Shown one piece after another: positions 35,276 to 46,429 of a DNA stretch of 64,000 nt. Made by a program: the position numbers and the translations under genes. The notes beneath the pieces were generated by a model, which saw only the letters and a list, made by a program, of their open reading frames with translations, searched no databases and was not told the DNA's origin. Position 1 is the stretch's first letter; each line of letters starts with the position of its first letter. This stretch comes from Neoceratodus forsteri (Eukaryota > Chordata > Ceratodontiformes > Ceratodontidae): assembly GCA_016271365.2 (NCBI GenBank), contig CM057458.1:195768501-195832500 (forward strand). The letters run 5' to 3'.

Positions 35276-35706
35276 AGGCCCAAAGAAAAGGCTTTATGAG
35301 GAAAGACTGAAAAGTCTTAATATGTACTCACTGGAGGATAGAAGGGATAGGGGGCACCATAGATATTTTCAGGTTCATGAATGAGTTCTGCAGAGTGGAG
35401 CCAGCATGTTTGTTTAATTTGGGAAACAGAAAATTCACTTGGGTCCATGTGTTTCAGCTGGGAGAGATTCAGAAAAAACATTAGAAAGACTGTTTTACAG
35501 AAAGGGCGGTGGGTTGGTGGTGGTGGTGGGGACCTTCCAGACAAGGTTGTGAAGGCAGAGGCAACATCAGGGTTCATTAGAAACTGTGATGCATTTTAAA
35601 GAAGTTGTAAGACAGAATAATGAGAGGAGTATGAGGTACAGAATGAAAATTAGAAGGATTCGCAGAAGGGAATCTTGGGGCAGCCTAGAATGTTTCCATG
35701 TTTTTA
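35276..35706 (+). mobile_element. Old CR1 3' fragment
   Basis: 'RLYEERLKSLNMYSLEDRRD' can be read near 35285-35345, like the CR1 block 'EERLRELNMYTLEERRERGD'. The end near 35690-35706 has 'atgtttccatgtttttatg', a decayed form of the CR1 end words. It is much more diverged than the copy at 34466. Confidence 0.65.
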
Positions 35707-37134
35707 TGTGTGCTGCTGGCCTTGTGGTGAATCTGAATAAATGATCATATGTAGTCAGAGGCCCCTCCCCTGGTTTAGCCATTTTACTACTTCAGGTTTC
35801 CTATCTATACAAGGTTCAGGATACTATGACTCCAAGTATGCTTCAACATCTCATGCTAGTTGTCTACGTTAAGCAACCAATTGCATGGTTTCCAGAGTAT
35901 AATGTTTTGATCTCTCTGTACGCAGATGACATACTCTTGTAGAGGGGACATTCATGCCTTACAGCACCACTTGGCTACAAGAGATGTTGATGGTGGCACC
36001 CAGGTTCTGTCCTTGCTAACAGTGTGTGTGTTTGGGGGAGGGGGGGTCGTATCCATAGAAAGTAGTAGTGTGCAGTGCCTCCACACAGGAAAAAGCTGCA
36101 GTGTGCTAGCTGACAAACTAGTACAGCACCCTGGGATGTTTTGCTGCCCAATGCCCCATGGTGTACACTGCCCCCACTAACCTCACTCAGTTCTCAGTCT
36201 GCAGTTGTATCCCCAATGGCATGCACATTAGAATAGTGGTCAATAATGATAACCGGTTTTAAATAGCTAAATAGAGTATTATTTATTTATCCATCGACCC
36301 CTGCAAAGGAAATAGGTTTTATTTTCTCCAAAATTTACCCCCACAGTTCACCAGTTAGTTGTCCTTGTAGGCGGGGTCCGTACTATCACTCCAGGTCCAG
36401 ACTGTCAGTAAAGCCCTGAGAAGGTACAGCTGCTGTTATTTTGCTAGAATGCAGATTGGATATTAACAGACATGAGTAGAACTGTATAGATCTCTTGAAC
36501 TGGATGTCACTACCCTTTCCCCCTGATCCCAAGATTCCCACGTGGTTAGGAGCTCCTTCATGGCAGTTCCTGGTTATCCAGTGTTAAACGTTGCAGGACT
36601 GTAGATGTTGTTGCAGGTTGACTGGAGCAGGTGCCCTAAAGATTAACTTCAGGTTAACTTACAGAGCAAATGGTTCTTTAACAATCCCCTTCAAAGTCCA
36701 TACAACTGCTAAAGTGGTGTGGAACTCTTCTGTATCTGTAATCTGGTTACAAGGCCAGCTACAAACAGCCTCAGTAACCCCACACCATTCCTTGAAAATG
36801 GGCAAAACCCCCTTGCACTCCCAATGTAGTTGCTCCACTGGGAGCTGTATGTGTCAGTCATTCCTGTCTTTTGGCTGTACCTTGAGATCCCGCTGCACCT
36901 CGTAACTGGACATTAAAAAATGGGCATTACAAACCTACTGTCCTGAATGGCCGAGAGGTCCGTCATAGCCCTAATCTATCTGGCAACAGACCCCAGGCAA
37001 TAAAAGGTGCCAGCGTTTTGTGCCCTGTCTCGGCGATCCCTCAGCTGTTTGAATGTTTACTTTCTGACACCTGTCAAAAGCTGCCATTTTCTTCTCCATG
37101 TGGCCCAAAAACGCAGCAAGTAAAAAACAGACAA
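35707..37134. other. Mostly unassigned, with a possible L1-type RT motif
   Basis: At about 35908-35940 the frame reads 'LISLYADDILL' then stops, the L1-type RT motif C word. No other L1 blocks are clear, so this may be a short L1/Tx1 remnant or chance. The rest of the stretch shows no gene. Confidence 0.35.
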
Positions 37135-38387
37135 TGTCAGACCACATACCTGTATCCTTCGATGTCCTGAGTGAGGAGAGCCTCAACAAGCTTTTCTCAT
37201 AACTGGAATCACTGCAACCATCAGCTGGAAATAAAAAACCGAGAGATCAACGAACTGAGCACCTCGAGTCAAGCCGGCATATATCCGTGACACAAAAGGA
37301 GCTGGATGACATAGAAAGTGATAGGGATGAGGCTAACACACACACAAAAAAAAACACTGTTTGGGCTGTGGGAGTGTTCGCTGCCTGGGCATCAAAGCAG
37401 GGTCTGGCTGTAGATTTTAAAACTGAAACTGCCGAAAATCTATGCAGCTTACTGAGGCAGTTCTACGCAGAGGTACAGACGAGTGCTGGGACGGAGTACT
37501 CTGTCTCCAGCTACTGTGCGATCCAAGCTGGGCTGAACCGTCAGATAAACAGCACTACAGTTGCATGCAGCCTAGATATCATAAGTGACCCCATTTTCCG
37601 TTCAGCCAGCAATGCTTTCATCAGTATTCTAAAGAAATATAGAAAAGCCAACAAAGACAAGGCTACCCACCACCCTGCAATTAATGCGGCAGACCTAAAA
37701 AAAAAAATATGTGAATCTGATGCCGTGTCACCCAATACCGCGCCAGGCTTAGTAAAAAGACTGTGGTTTGAAATACAAATCCACATGGCATGGTGCGGCA
37801 GAGAGGGCTTACTAGAGCGGCCACCAAACTCATTTGAAGTGAAGCAGGATGAAAAGGGCTGCAGATACTTTAGCCTGTCACACAATCAGCATACAAAAAA
37901 ATCACGACCAGCCTAGGGAAACAAACAAAGAAGACACCAGAGGCAGTATATTTGAGGAGTCTGAAAATGAAAATTGTCCAGTCAAACTGTACTTGAAGTA
38001 CATATCCAAAATCCCAGCAGATGCCAAAGCCCTGTATCTGCATCCTAGAAGACTTCCCCAGGCATTTCTAGATGCTCAGCAGACATGGTACTCTAATAAG
38101 GCTATGGGGAAAATTATTTAGGCTCGCTAATGGCACTAATAAGTAAAGAAGCAAAGCTTTCAACTAGATATACCAACCACAGCATCCGTGCCACCTCAGT
38201 ACAGAGCTTGTCAGATGCAGGTCTCCAAGCTAGAGAGATGATGTCAGTAACAGGGCACAAATGGGAGCAGAGCCTGCAAAGTTGCTGGAAACCATCTACA
38301 GATGATAAAAAGAAATGGAGCAATGTCATGGGTGCACAGATAGCATCCTGCAGTGAAAAAAAAATTCAAGACAGAAGAACCAGATGA
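37135..38387 (+). pseudogene. Crypton tyrosine recombinase, broken (KIAA1958-like)
   Basis: Starts MSDHIPVSFDVLSEESLNKL at 37135 with a stop at 37201. It continues in other frames: 'NTVWAVGVFAAWASKQGL' near 37340-37400, 'NLCSLLRQFYAEVQTSAGTE' near 37437-37500, 'CAIQAGLNRQIN' near 37517-37552 and 'HMAWCGREGLLE' near 37785-37820. 'CPVKLYLKYISKIPADAKAL' comes near 37978-38035 and 'YTNHSIRATSVQSLSDAGLQ' near 38170-38228, then 'SVTGHKWEQSLQSCWKP' near 38241-38294. The R-H-x-x-R/H layout and the DUF3504-like core identify a Crypton related to vertebrate KIAA1958. The catalytic tyrosine place (S-x-x-S-Y in the family) reads cysteine, codon TGC. Breaks: stop at 37201, stop at 37914, frame change near 37900 and stop near 38119. 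An AATAAA-like signal occurs at 38643. Confidence 0.82.
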
Positions 38388-38718
38388 GGGGAAAGCCATG
38401 CTGCAGCTCATCCGTGCCACCTACTGGAACCTCATCAACACCACTCAATCGCCTGAATCATTCCTTCACAGCGCCAGTTAATTTTATCAACTACAGCAAA
38501 TGAAAGCGCACATTTTACTGTTTTGTCCTTCCCAAAGCCAAAGTGCAACGTGTAGTTTATGAAAAGCATTTGTTTTCCCCATCTCAGTCGCAGAAAGGGA
38601 CTACTTTTGCTCCCAACAGTTTAAAGTTGAAATTTCTGAATGAATAAAAAAGTTTTAAATGAATAACTATTTTGTGTGTCTGTTTCATTAATGTTACCTA
38701 TTGCCTATTTTCTAAGTG

Positions 38719-38863
38719 CAATAATACTCTCCAGGGAGGGCAATATTGTGCTATACCAGACCTTCCAAGGGCTATAAGGCCCTCCACCTGTGGCGTCTAG
38801 CCTCATTATGTCCCTGGGTGGTCCGATATAGAGTAATACCGCCCACCCTGTCGGGTATTATTG
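38719..38863. repeat. Imperfect 145-bp palindrome after the Crypton
   Basis: The ends are caataatac at 38719 and gtattattg ending 38863. Inner blocks also pair (ccagggagggc with gcccaccctg, ctata with tatag, ggtc-type words and ccctg). The centre is around 38785. It is either a separate small MITE or the end structure of the Crypton. Cryptons normally lack inverted ends. Confidence 0.6.
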
Positions 38864-39904
38864 TTTACCTAGACCCTCAGTCAAGAGTTGCTTGATTTGG
38901 TCTTTCTCTCTGGAAAAATCCAACCAAGCTAATGGGCAGAATCGGCCAGTTTTTGCCAACTTGCCATGAGCTGAATCCTTAGCCATCTTCTTCAAAGCAG
39001 GCTAGCACGCTGATGCCATTGTCTGTTTTACAGTCTTGACATGAGGTCCAGGCTGACATACTGTGTAACCGTGGCAATACATAGCAGTCTGCTGTCTTTG
39101 AGATCCCTCACAGACCCAGCGCCTTGTTACTAGCCCAGCTTTTATCATGTCACGGCAGCACAGATTGGCCCAGCCACTTGTCACTGACAGTTGCTGGTGC
39201 TACAGGATTGGAAAAGGGTCCAGTACACTGTTCCCACCTTTGGCAGAAACCTGCAGTGAAATTTAGATCGGGAACTCTGTCAATTGGTTGTCCGAATGGC
39301 AGCCCCCATGGTTTCCAACATTTTCCCTGATAGCCAAGTACTCCAACAGATCTCTGCAGCCGCCAGTCCCCTACTTCATACCAGGAGTTCTGGGGAGTAG
39401 GCACTAGTTCAGAACAATAGAGACTGTGTAAGAGGTTGGGTGGGAGAGTAAATCCCTCCATTGTTTGCATGTCTTTCATCTGACCTCGCATGACCCTTTA
39501 TTACTAAAATGTGGGACGTTACCCACTGAAATATGATGAAAAAAGAAGCAAAATATAGGGCACCTCATCAAATGTTAGATAAAGGCTGAGAACTGTGATG
39601 ATTTGAGGTTTTATCATGATCACATAATTTGCTGGTCACGGCATAGTGACATGGACTCTGTTGAAGGAAAATGCCCCTTTCCCATCGTGTGTACCAATTC
39701 TAACTGATGTTGAATGAGAGCTCCCTAGTGGCCCTTTACTCTCCCCCCCCCCCCTTTTTGGTACAGTCTTTACCAAGCCCTTGTATCTGTCTGGTCCAAC
39801 CCATTTTGAACCCCCAAACACTGATTTCGCACAGACCACCTCCATCCACTTATTCCACACCTCCACCACCCTTTACTCTATTTCTCTTAAACTGAGCCAA
39901 ATGA
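38864..39904. other. No recognised gene
   Basis: A minus-strand open frame at 39150-39491 has no recognised domain and is probably chance. A poly-C/T run lies at 39743-39760. Confidence 0.4.
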
Positions 39905-40105
39905 ATCGTAAAATTCAGTTTCTTTATCACAGTGTCAAATGTGGGACAGGTGGCTTCTGACTGGTGCAGTGAGGGGCTGTACCTTACGATATATGGACCA
40001 AGCGGGATAAAACTCTGCATGGACAATAGGCAGATAGGGAACTTCGGGGCAGACAGGATGGACCTGTGGTCTTTATCTGCCATCACTGTCTCTGTTTCTA
40101 TATGG
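39905..40105 (+). mobile_element. Diverged CR1 3' tail
   Basis: Ends with 'gcagacaggatggacctgtgg' and 'tctttatctgccatcactgt' followed by 'ctctgtttctatatg', the decayed equivalent of the CR1 end (gcagactgg-tgggccaa-cggtccttatctgcc...tctatgtttctatg). The 5' limit is uncertain. Confidence 0.65.
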
Positions 40106-41217
40106 GACAGTTGAGAGGTAAGCCACTCTGCACATCCTAAGCCCCCTCTACTGCCCACAGTGGGGCTCTTGCCTCAGACTTTCAGGATCTAATGTGAGCA
40201 GTTGAGCTTGCCAGGCTAGCACTTGGTTATGGTTGCATGGGCAGACATGTTGCTATCATCCTGTCACACCGGCATCAATTTGTTCTGTATAGCATCTCCC
40301 TTCCTCCCTTGTGTAGGAATGCTGCTGCTTCACCCATTCCAGCAAAAAGGATAGAGCCTCACACTGTACAAACCTTAAGGTATTAATGTCACTCCTAGCC
40401 TGGCTAAAGGAGGCACTTCAGTCTGTAGCTGCCCAGGATTGGTAACTAATCACTGACTGCAGACTCTGACTCTCTTGCATCTGAAACCCATTGAGCTTTT
40501 TCCACTGCCATGGGAAACGGATACAAATTGGAAGACTGCCATAAAACAACTGACTTTGGTAAAGCATTAAAGATTGTCAGTGTTATACATTAGAGTCCGT
40601 TATAAGCTGGTTTTTTTTTTTTTTTTTGGTAATTGTTGACCAGGAAAGGCACACTGGGCAGTGACAGCTCATTTCCAGGTATGGCCTGATGGTGGGGTTC
40701 ATGAACCTGTTTTAATGTCAGGGAATTCATGGTAACTGGGAATCTCTCTTACTCTTCCTCGATAAGTGCCGTTGCATCTTTAACTTCCACCTAGACAGTA
40801 ACCAGGGATGGGCAGAAGGGACTTCGGTTTAATGTCTCACCCTATGGATAGCACCTCAACAGTACAACTTTTTCCATCATACTGCACTACAGTGTCAGGT
40901 ATGGATATGATCCCAAGTGCCTGGTATTGGGCTAAAATGACTGTATGCAATCTTACAGATCCAGAGAGTGGTGTGCTACCTACTGAGCCACTGGTACTGA
41001 AATGTGGCTGATAGCTGGCACCCCATTTGCCAGTCTAGTTTGAGAACAGGCTATCATTACCTCAGTGAATTTTTTCCCAATGTTGTAACCAGATTTTGAA
41101 ACTGGAACCCTAATGCTGAGATGCCTAGTCTATGGAGCTAATGTATTTGCATTAATTTGTTGATGGAACGTATGTTTCTGATCAAGTTTTCTTGTGTTTC
41201 TTTGTTTTGCTTTCTAG
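40106..41217. other. Intronic DNA upstream of the host exon
   Basis: A T-run at 40611-40627. No other gene or element recognised. The last bases before 41218 (tttgttttgctttctag) form a strong polypyrimidine tract and AG acceptor. Confidence 0.5.
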
Positions 41218-41404
41218 CAATTTTACAAAGCTTCCTCACCTGTCTGGGACAGAGCAGAACCTTCGCTTAGCAAAGCAGATTCAAGCCCAGTGGAGGGAGT
41301 TTGGACTGGATTCGGCTGAGTTGGCTCATTACGATGTCCTCCTGTCTTATCCCAATGAGACTAATCCCAACTACATCTCTATCATTGATGAACATGGCAG
41401 TGAG
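41218..41404 (+). CDS. NAALAD2: Internal exon of a NAALAD2/FOLH1-like glutamate carboxypeptidase II
   Basis: The exon reads '(Y)[19 protein letters not shown]', '[20 protein letters not shown]' and '[20 protein letters not shown]' to G-S-E. This matches the segment after the membrane anchor of the M28B peptidase family that includes FOLH1 (PSMA) and NAALAD2. These type II membrane glycoproteins cut glutamate from N-acetyl-aspartyl-glutamate or folyl-polyglutamate outside the cell. The acceptor tttctag|C precedes 41218 and the donor GAG|gtacag follows 41404. The exon is 187 bp, beginning with the last base of a split Tyr codon and ending in phase 0, as in the known genes. 'NFTKLPH', 'YPNETN' and 'DEH' look nearer NAALAD2 than FOLH1, from memory. 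The metal-binding domain is not in this exon, and no other exon of the gene was found in the window. Confidence 0.92.
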
Positions 41405-41922
41405 GTACAGTAAAGCTCAACTCTTTACTAGCTTTAACACTGGGATTTACATCTTCTGGAAGAGCAGTAATTGCAGTTCAAAGTCACAGCGCCATTGTTT
41501 TCACACAGTGCCCAGTCAGGTAGTGAGTGTAAATCTGTGCCGCGTTAGCAAATAGTACTTCATGAATTTATTTCATTCTTGAAACATATAAACATTGAAG
41601 TTGTCGGCAGATAAGGACCTCTTGGCCCACCTAGTTGGCCCAGTTTTCCCTGTTTACTGTCATGTGCCACCGCATAACCTACTCAATCTCTGGTTATCAC
41701 CTTCCCTTACTACGAAGGTCTCCTGAATCCCACTGAAGATGATTTAATGTGGTTGAAATTTGTTCTTGCAAAGTTAGATGCTGTCCCATCTAAAAACTGT
41801 TACTGCTGTGCACGTAGCTTTACTTTTGATTTTGTGAGTATGTTATCAGGTATGTTGTTGTGCTGACCTAGAGGTGTGCGGATTGCATTGCCCGATGACC
41901 AGCTGACCAAAAATCTTGGTTT
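41405..41922. other. Intron start with an antisense CR1 tail
   Basis: At 41575-41740 the minus strand reads 'ggtgggccaagaggtcctta' and 'tctgccgac', the CR1 3' end, with its terminus near 41580. The rest is unassigned intron DNA. Confidence 0.6.
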
Positions 41923-42075
41923 CTAGGGACATGGATATGTTGTTCATCCACACTTATTGGCAGGTATCCTTGCTGCTTTAAATCTTGCCGGAAGGTCTTC
42001 AAGCTGGCTCCTCCCACCCACCCGGGTGGTAAAACTCTTGGCTTCGCCCCATTACGCCAGATCTTCCTTACCGCT
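41923..42075 (+). repeat. DIRS-3 left inverted terminal repeat
   Basis: Pairs with 47590-47700, including 'gtatccttgctg', 'ggaaggtcttcaagctggct' and 'cacccgggtggtaaaac'. Confidence 0.85.
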
Positions 42076-42195
42076 TGGAAGCTCAGGTTCCCTCCTTAAC
42101 GCTCTGCGTATAAGACTAGTTCCTAATTCTTCAGTTTTGCGAATTTAAATGTTTTTGCATTTCTAGACTTGGGTCTTCTATCCCTCGTGGCTGCG

Positions 42196-44470
42196 ATGGA
42201 CAAATCGACTCCTGGTTTTCGGAGATGCCCTTGCGGGCAGAAGATGTCTCGGACAGATCCGCACTCCACGTGTCTCTACTGTTTAGGCCTTGAGCACGAC
42301 CCGCAGGCTTGCAACCTGTGCTCTTCTTTCTCAGCCTCGTCCTCGAAGACTGTGCTGCCCGTTTACAACTGGGCGTCCCGGCGTTTTCCTCGGTGAAATC
42401 AAAGAGGCCGGTTGGCGGTTTCCGTGGCGGGGGCTCGCTGGATCAGCTAGAGCAGATGATGGCCTGCTTGAAGAGGTGGCGCGGGCCGCATCTTCCTCGA
42501 AGGCCACGGCATTTATCCCGCTCTCCTGGGTTCCTCTTATACAGCTTCCTTTAAGGAGCTTTGTCTGTCTCTCTCCACTAAGGAGAGGGACCAACATCTG
42601 CTGGACCTTCTTCTCGGTCCAAAAAGAAAGACAAGGGTAAGTCCCTCCGTCGACGCTCTTGGGAGCGGGAAAGGTCCCTCTCCCTGAGTTGTCGGCCATC
42701 GACTTCGGTCGATCGTTCGGCTTTGGCCACCGGTCTCACGGTATCCCCGTCAGGTCAGTTGACCGAGACTCCCGTTGACGCAGTCGAGATTTTTCTCGAC
42801 CCGTTGGATGGGTTGTCGTCAGGCGAAGCCGAGAATCCTCTCCCCCCGGTTCCCCCGGTGGGAGTTGAGGATCCTGTGGGCTTGCCAGTGCCTCTGGTTC
42901 CGGAGCCCTCGGCTGAACCCTCCGAGCCGAAGGGAGAGCCGGTTCCACCCGTCCCCTCCCCTCACCCTCCTCAGAAAAGCCGAGGTTCTCGGTCTCAGAC
43001 TTCTTCGCGGTCCAGCCAATCCTGCCATCACAGGCAGTCTCGGTCTCGGCACTGAGGTAAGCGGCGCGGCCGCTCGTCCTCATCCTCCTCCTCGGACGAG
43101 GGGAGGCTTCGACGTCAGTGACGTCGATGATACGAGGACCTCATGTGGCAACAGCTCCTTCTGACCGGGAACAAGCCAATGCCGTCGCCTTCCCCGGCCG
43201 AACCAACCCCTCGACTTACCCGAGGAGCCTGTTCCCAGGCCGGTTGTTCGGCCCAAACCAGCTGCTCCACCGATCCCGGTGGAACCTCCGCCTCCACAGC
43301 CGTTATTTGGGGCTTCGACCAAGAATTCTTGGTCGGCTCAGGGCCTGCCCCATAGGCTGTCTGTTACCCTCACTCCGGATTGTCCTTGGCAGGTGGAGGG
43401 TGGCTCAGGCCCGAGGCAGCTCTTTGCGGACTCTTCCGAGTCCGACGGCGATTCCTCCCTTTTCTCCAGGCAAGTAGACTTGGAGTTCTCTGGAGGTCAG
43501 TCGATGGATGATAGCCCTTCGTCCTATCTGGGATTGCTTCGGCTCATCTCTGAGTCCACCAGGATGAAGCTCGAACCTGTGTCTAAGCGGGACAGGTATC
43601 CCCTCATGGAGATACTGGACCCGAGGGGATTCCCCTGCGGAGGCCTTTCCAGTGGCCGAGGACATAGTGGGCCCGGCCTTGGAGCTCTGACAGCACCCTG
43701 CTTCCTGTCTTGCGCCCTCGGCCAGGATGGCCAGGAAGAATGCAGTCCCTACCGGTTCCTTGTCCTGTTTTTCGGAACACCCCTCAGCCGAGGGACTAGT
43801 TACCGACAGCATTTTCGAGCGCTGGGAGCCCTAGGGCGATGTACAAACCTCCGACAAGGTCCAAGAAATTGGACTATCCGGCGCATAAAGTCTACTCTGT
43901 GTCCTCCTCGACCTTCGTCAGGCCAGTTCAGCCATACTCATGGCACATTTCTCATGCCCTGTTGGGCTCCCTGGATGAGTAGTTCCTCATCTTCCGGCGG
44001 ACCTGCAGACCACGGTTAGGCAGGTGCGGGACCAGGGCAGGGCAGTGGCCAAGCAGCAGCTTCAGACTGCTCTGGACATCGGAGACTCGTATTTCAGGTC
44101 AGTAGCGGCCGCAGTGGCTATGCGCCGTTGGGCATGGCTGAGGATATCCATCTTCACCTCGGATACCCAGCACAAGTTGGCGGATGTCCCCTTCCTGGTT
44201 ACCGACCTCTTTGGCCCTGGGGTGGAAGGTCACCTGCAGAGGATCGAGAAGTCCAATGCTACCTTGGACTCTGTCTCATCCGCACAGAAGGACAAAGGCC
44301 GCAGACTGCAGCCTAAGCCTTTTCGTCCCTCTGCGCCCGCAGCACGTCCAGCCCAGCAGGCACGAGCTTGGCATCCCAAACCCAAGCCTTCGGCTTCCTC
44401 CTCCAGGAAGCAGAGAGGTAAAGGCCCTGGAGGTCCCTCGGCCGGTCCCTCCTCCAAGCCTGCACAGTGA
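42196..44470 (+). pseudogene. DIRS-3 ORF1 (Gag-like), broken
   Basis: The ATG at 42196 gives MDKSTPGFRRCPCGQKMSRT then 'DPHSTCLYCLGLEHDPQACN' and L-C, a Cys/His cluster of the form C-x-C-G ... D-x-H-x-x-C-x-x-C-L-G ... C-x-x-C. Downstream parts in other frames are Pro/Ser/Glu-rich (42723-43055, with an Arg/Ser tail), then 43279-44019 in pieces, then 44024-44470 with 'SYFRSVAAAVAMRRWAW' and a basic Lys/Pro/Ser tail. The last block corresponds to the DIRS-2 block 'SSRVMATSVALQRM'. Several frame changes occur. The start was chosen because the cluster follows immediately and no better ATG lies close. Confidence 0.75.
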
Positions 44471-44575
44471 CGGGTTGAGGGGTGTTGCCTCCAACCCGTC
44501 ACCTCACCAAGTTCCCCGTGGAAGCGGCTCCGCCACTTTCTTTCCGCCTGGTCCATTATTACCACAGACCGGTGG

Positions 44576-46196
44576 GTGTTGGAAGAGATGGAAGGAGACC
44601 TGCCTCTGGAGTTTGAGCAGGCCCCACCCTTCAGAGCCGTCGCACCTCGGGGGGCCTCGGGGTCCGCAGCCTCACTGTCGGCTCGCCAAGCCGACATCGC
44701 TCTCCTCCTCGAGAAGGAGGTGATCAGAGAGGTAGCGGACCCTCCCTCAGACCCGGGGTTTGTGTCCAGGTACTTCCTGGTTCTGAAACGGACAGGGAGC
44801 TGGCTCCCCATTCTTGACCTGCACGACCTAAACAAGTTCCTAAAGTCTCGGACCTTCAGGATGGTCACTCTGGCTCAGATAGTACCATCCTTGGAATGCT
44901 GGCATTGTGGTTCTGCTCTCTCTGGACCTGCAGGGCGATTTCTTTCCGTCCTATCCGTCCGTCACATCAGAATTCCTTACTTTCGGCGGAGGGATCCCTT
45001 TTAGGATTCGAGCCATGCCCTTGACTTGTCTCCAGCTCCCAGGGTCTTCATCAAATGCATGGCAGTGGTGACAGCATTCCTGCAGCGCCGAGGGGTCCGG
45101 GTGTACCCTTACCTGGACGACTGGCTGATAGCAGCCCCCTCCAGGCAGGAGGTGGAGCGGTCCAGAGATCTGGCCCTCCAGGTTTGCTCTCAAGTCGGCC
45201 TCCTCATCAACGAGGCCAAGTCGGAACTCGAGCCGAAGCAGGTGATTCTTTTCATCGGGGCAGAGCTCGACTCTCTTCGAGCCAAAGCACGGCTCCCGGC
45301 AGACAGGACCAAGGTTCTTTCCTCCTTTGCCCAATCATTTCTGGTTGGGCAGTCGCGCCCTGCCCGGGACTTCCTGGGTCTCATGGCAGCATGTACCAGC
45401 GTGGTCCACGGTGACCACTGGAACATGCGCCCCCTTAAATGGGGGCTGGCCAGCCAGTGGTCTCAACGCTGCGATCCATTGGACCAGCTAGTGACTGTGA
45501 CCCAGGGGATGTGGAACGCTTTCCAGTGGTGGACCGTTCCAGTTCATCTGCAGGAGGGCATCCCGTTTGTCCGCCCCGAGCCAACGGTCTCTCTATCGAC
45601 CGATGCCTCTCTGATGGGTTGGGGTGCCCATCTGGGGGAACACCAAGCGCACGGCCTTTGGTCCCCGCGGGAGTCCCGATGTCACATCAACCTGCTGGAG
45701 CTTCGAGCGTTCCGCCTAGCTCTCATCGCCTTTGCTCCGTTTCTCTGGGGTCAAGTGGTCCGAGTCCAGACAGACAATACCACGACCATGTACTTGTCTA
45801 AACCGCCAGGGCGGGATGCGCTCCATGCCTCTGTGCAGGGAAGCTCTCCGCATTTGGTCACTCGTGCGCAGCCTGGAGGCGGATCTCCTAGCCATTCATG
45901 TGGCGGGAGCCTCCAACACCCTGGCCGATGCCCTAAGCTGGATAGGGGCTGCGTCCCACGAGTGGTCTCTCCTGCCGGAGGTAGTACAAGATCTGTTCTC
46001 CCATTGGGGCACACCTCAGGTGGACCTGTTTGCCTCAGGGAGGCATAAAGCTGAGGCTGTTCCATGCCCGCCCCCTCAGCAGGGCTCACTGCAGGGGATG
46101 CCTTCTCGGGGCAGTGGACCCCGGGCCTCTTACGCCTTCCCCATTTCCCTTGATACACAAGGTGCTTCTCAAAGCAAGGAGGGACAGGGCAGGTGA
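44576..46196 (+). pseudogene. DIRS-3 reverse transcriptase and RNase H, lightly broken
   Basis: RT: 'FVSRYFLVLKRTGSWLPILD' near 44758-44818, a frameshift near 44900-45020 over motif A, then 'APRVFIKCMAVVTAFLQRRG' near 45036-45096 and motif C 'YLDDWLIAAPS' near 45110-45142. RNase H: 'LSTDASLMGWGAHL' near 45593-45634, 'INLLELRAFRLAL' near 45690-45727 and 'VQTDNTTTMYLSK' near 45764-45802. After a shift near 45800 comes 'AIHVAGASNTLADALSW' near 45890-45940. The acidic residues of RNase H are all visible. From 45026 to about 45800 the frame is open, longer than in DIRS-1. Confidence 0.87.
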
Positions 46197-46429
46197 TTCT
46201 GATAGCCCCAGACTGGCCACGCCAGTTCTGGTACCAGATCTCCTCAGCCTCAGCTCCAGGCTCCCAAGGCAGCTTCAGATCACCCGGACCTGCTCTCAGT
46301 CAATCAGGGAAGGTGTTCCATCGGACCTTCAATCCCTGCACCTGATGGCCTGGTTCCTGGCGGCTAGAGTTCCAGGCCTTGGGTCTTTCGACGAGGTCCT
46401 CAATGTAGTGGGCGTCCCGTAAGGAGTCG

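Noticed and set aside
39150..39491. Minus-strand 113-codon frame
   Set aside because: No domain, no homologue recognised and no gene signals.
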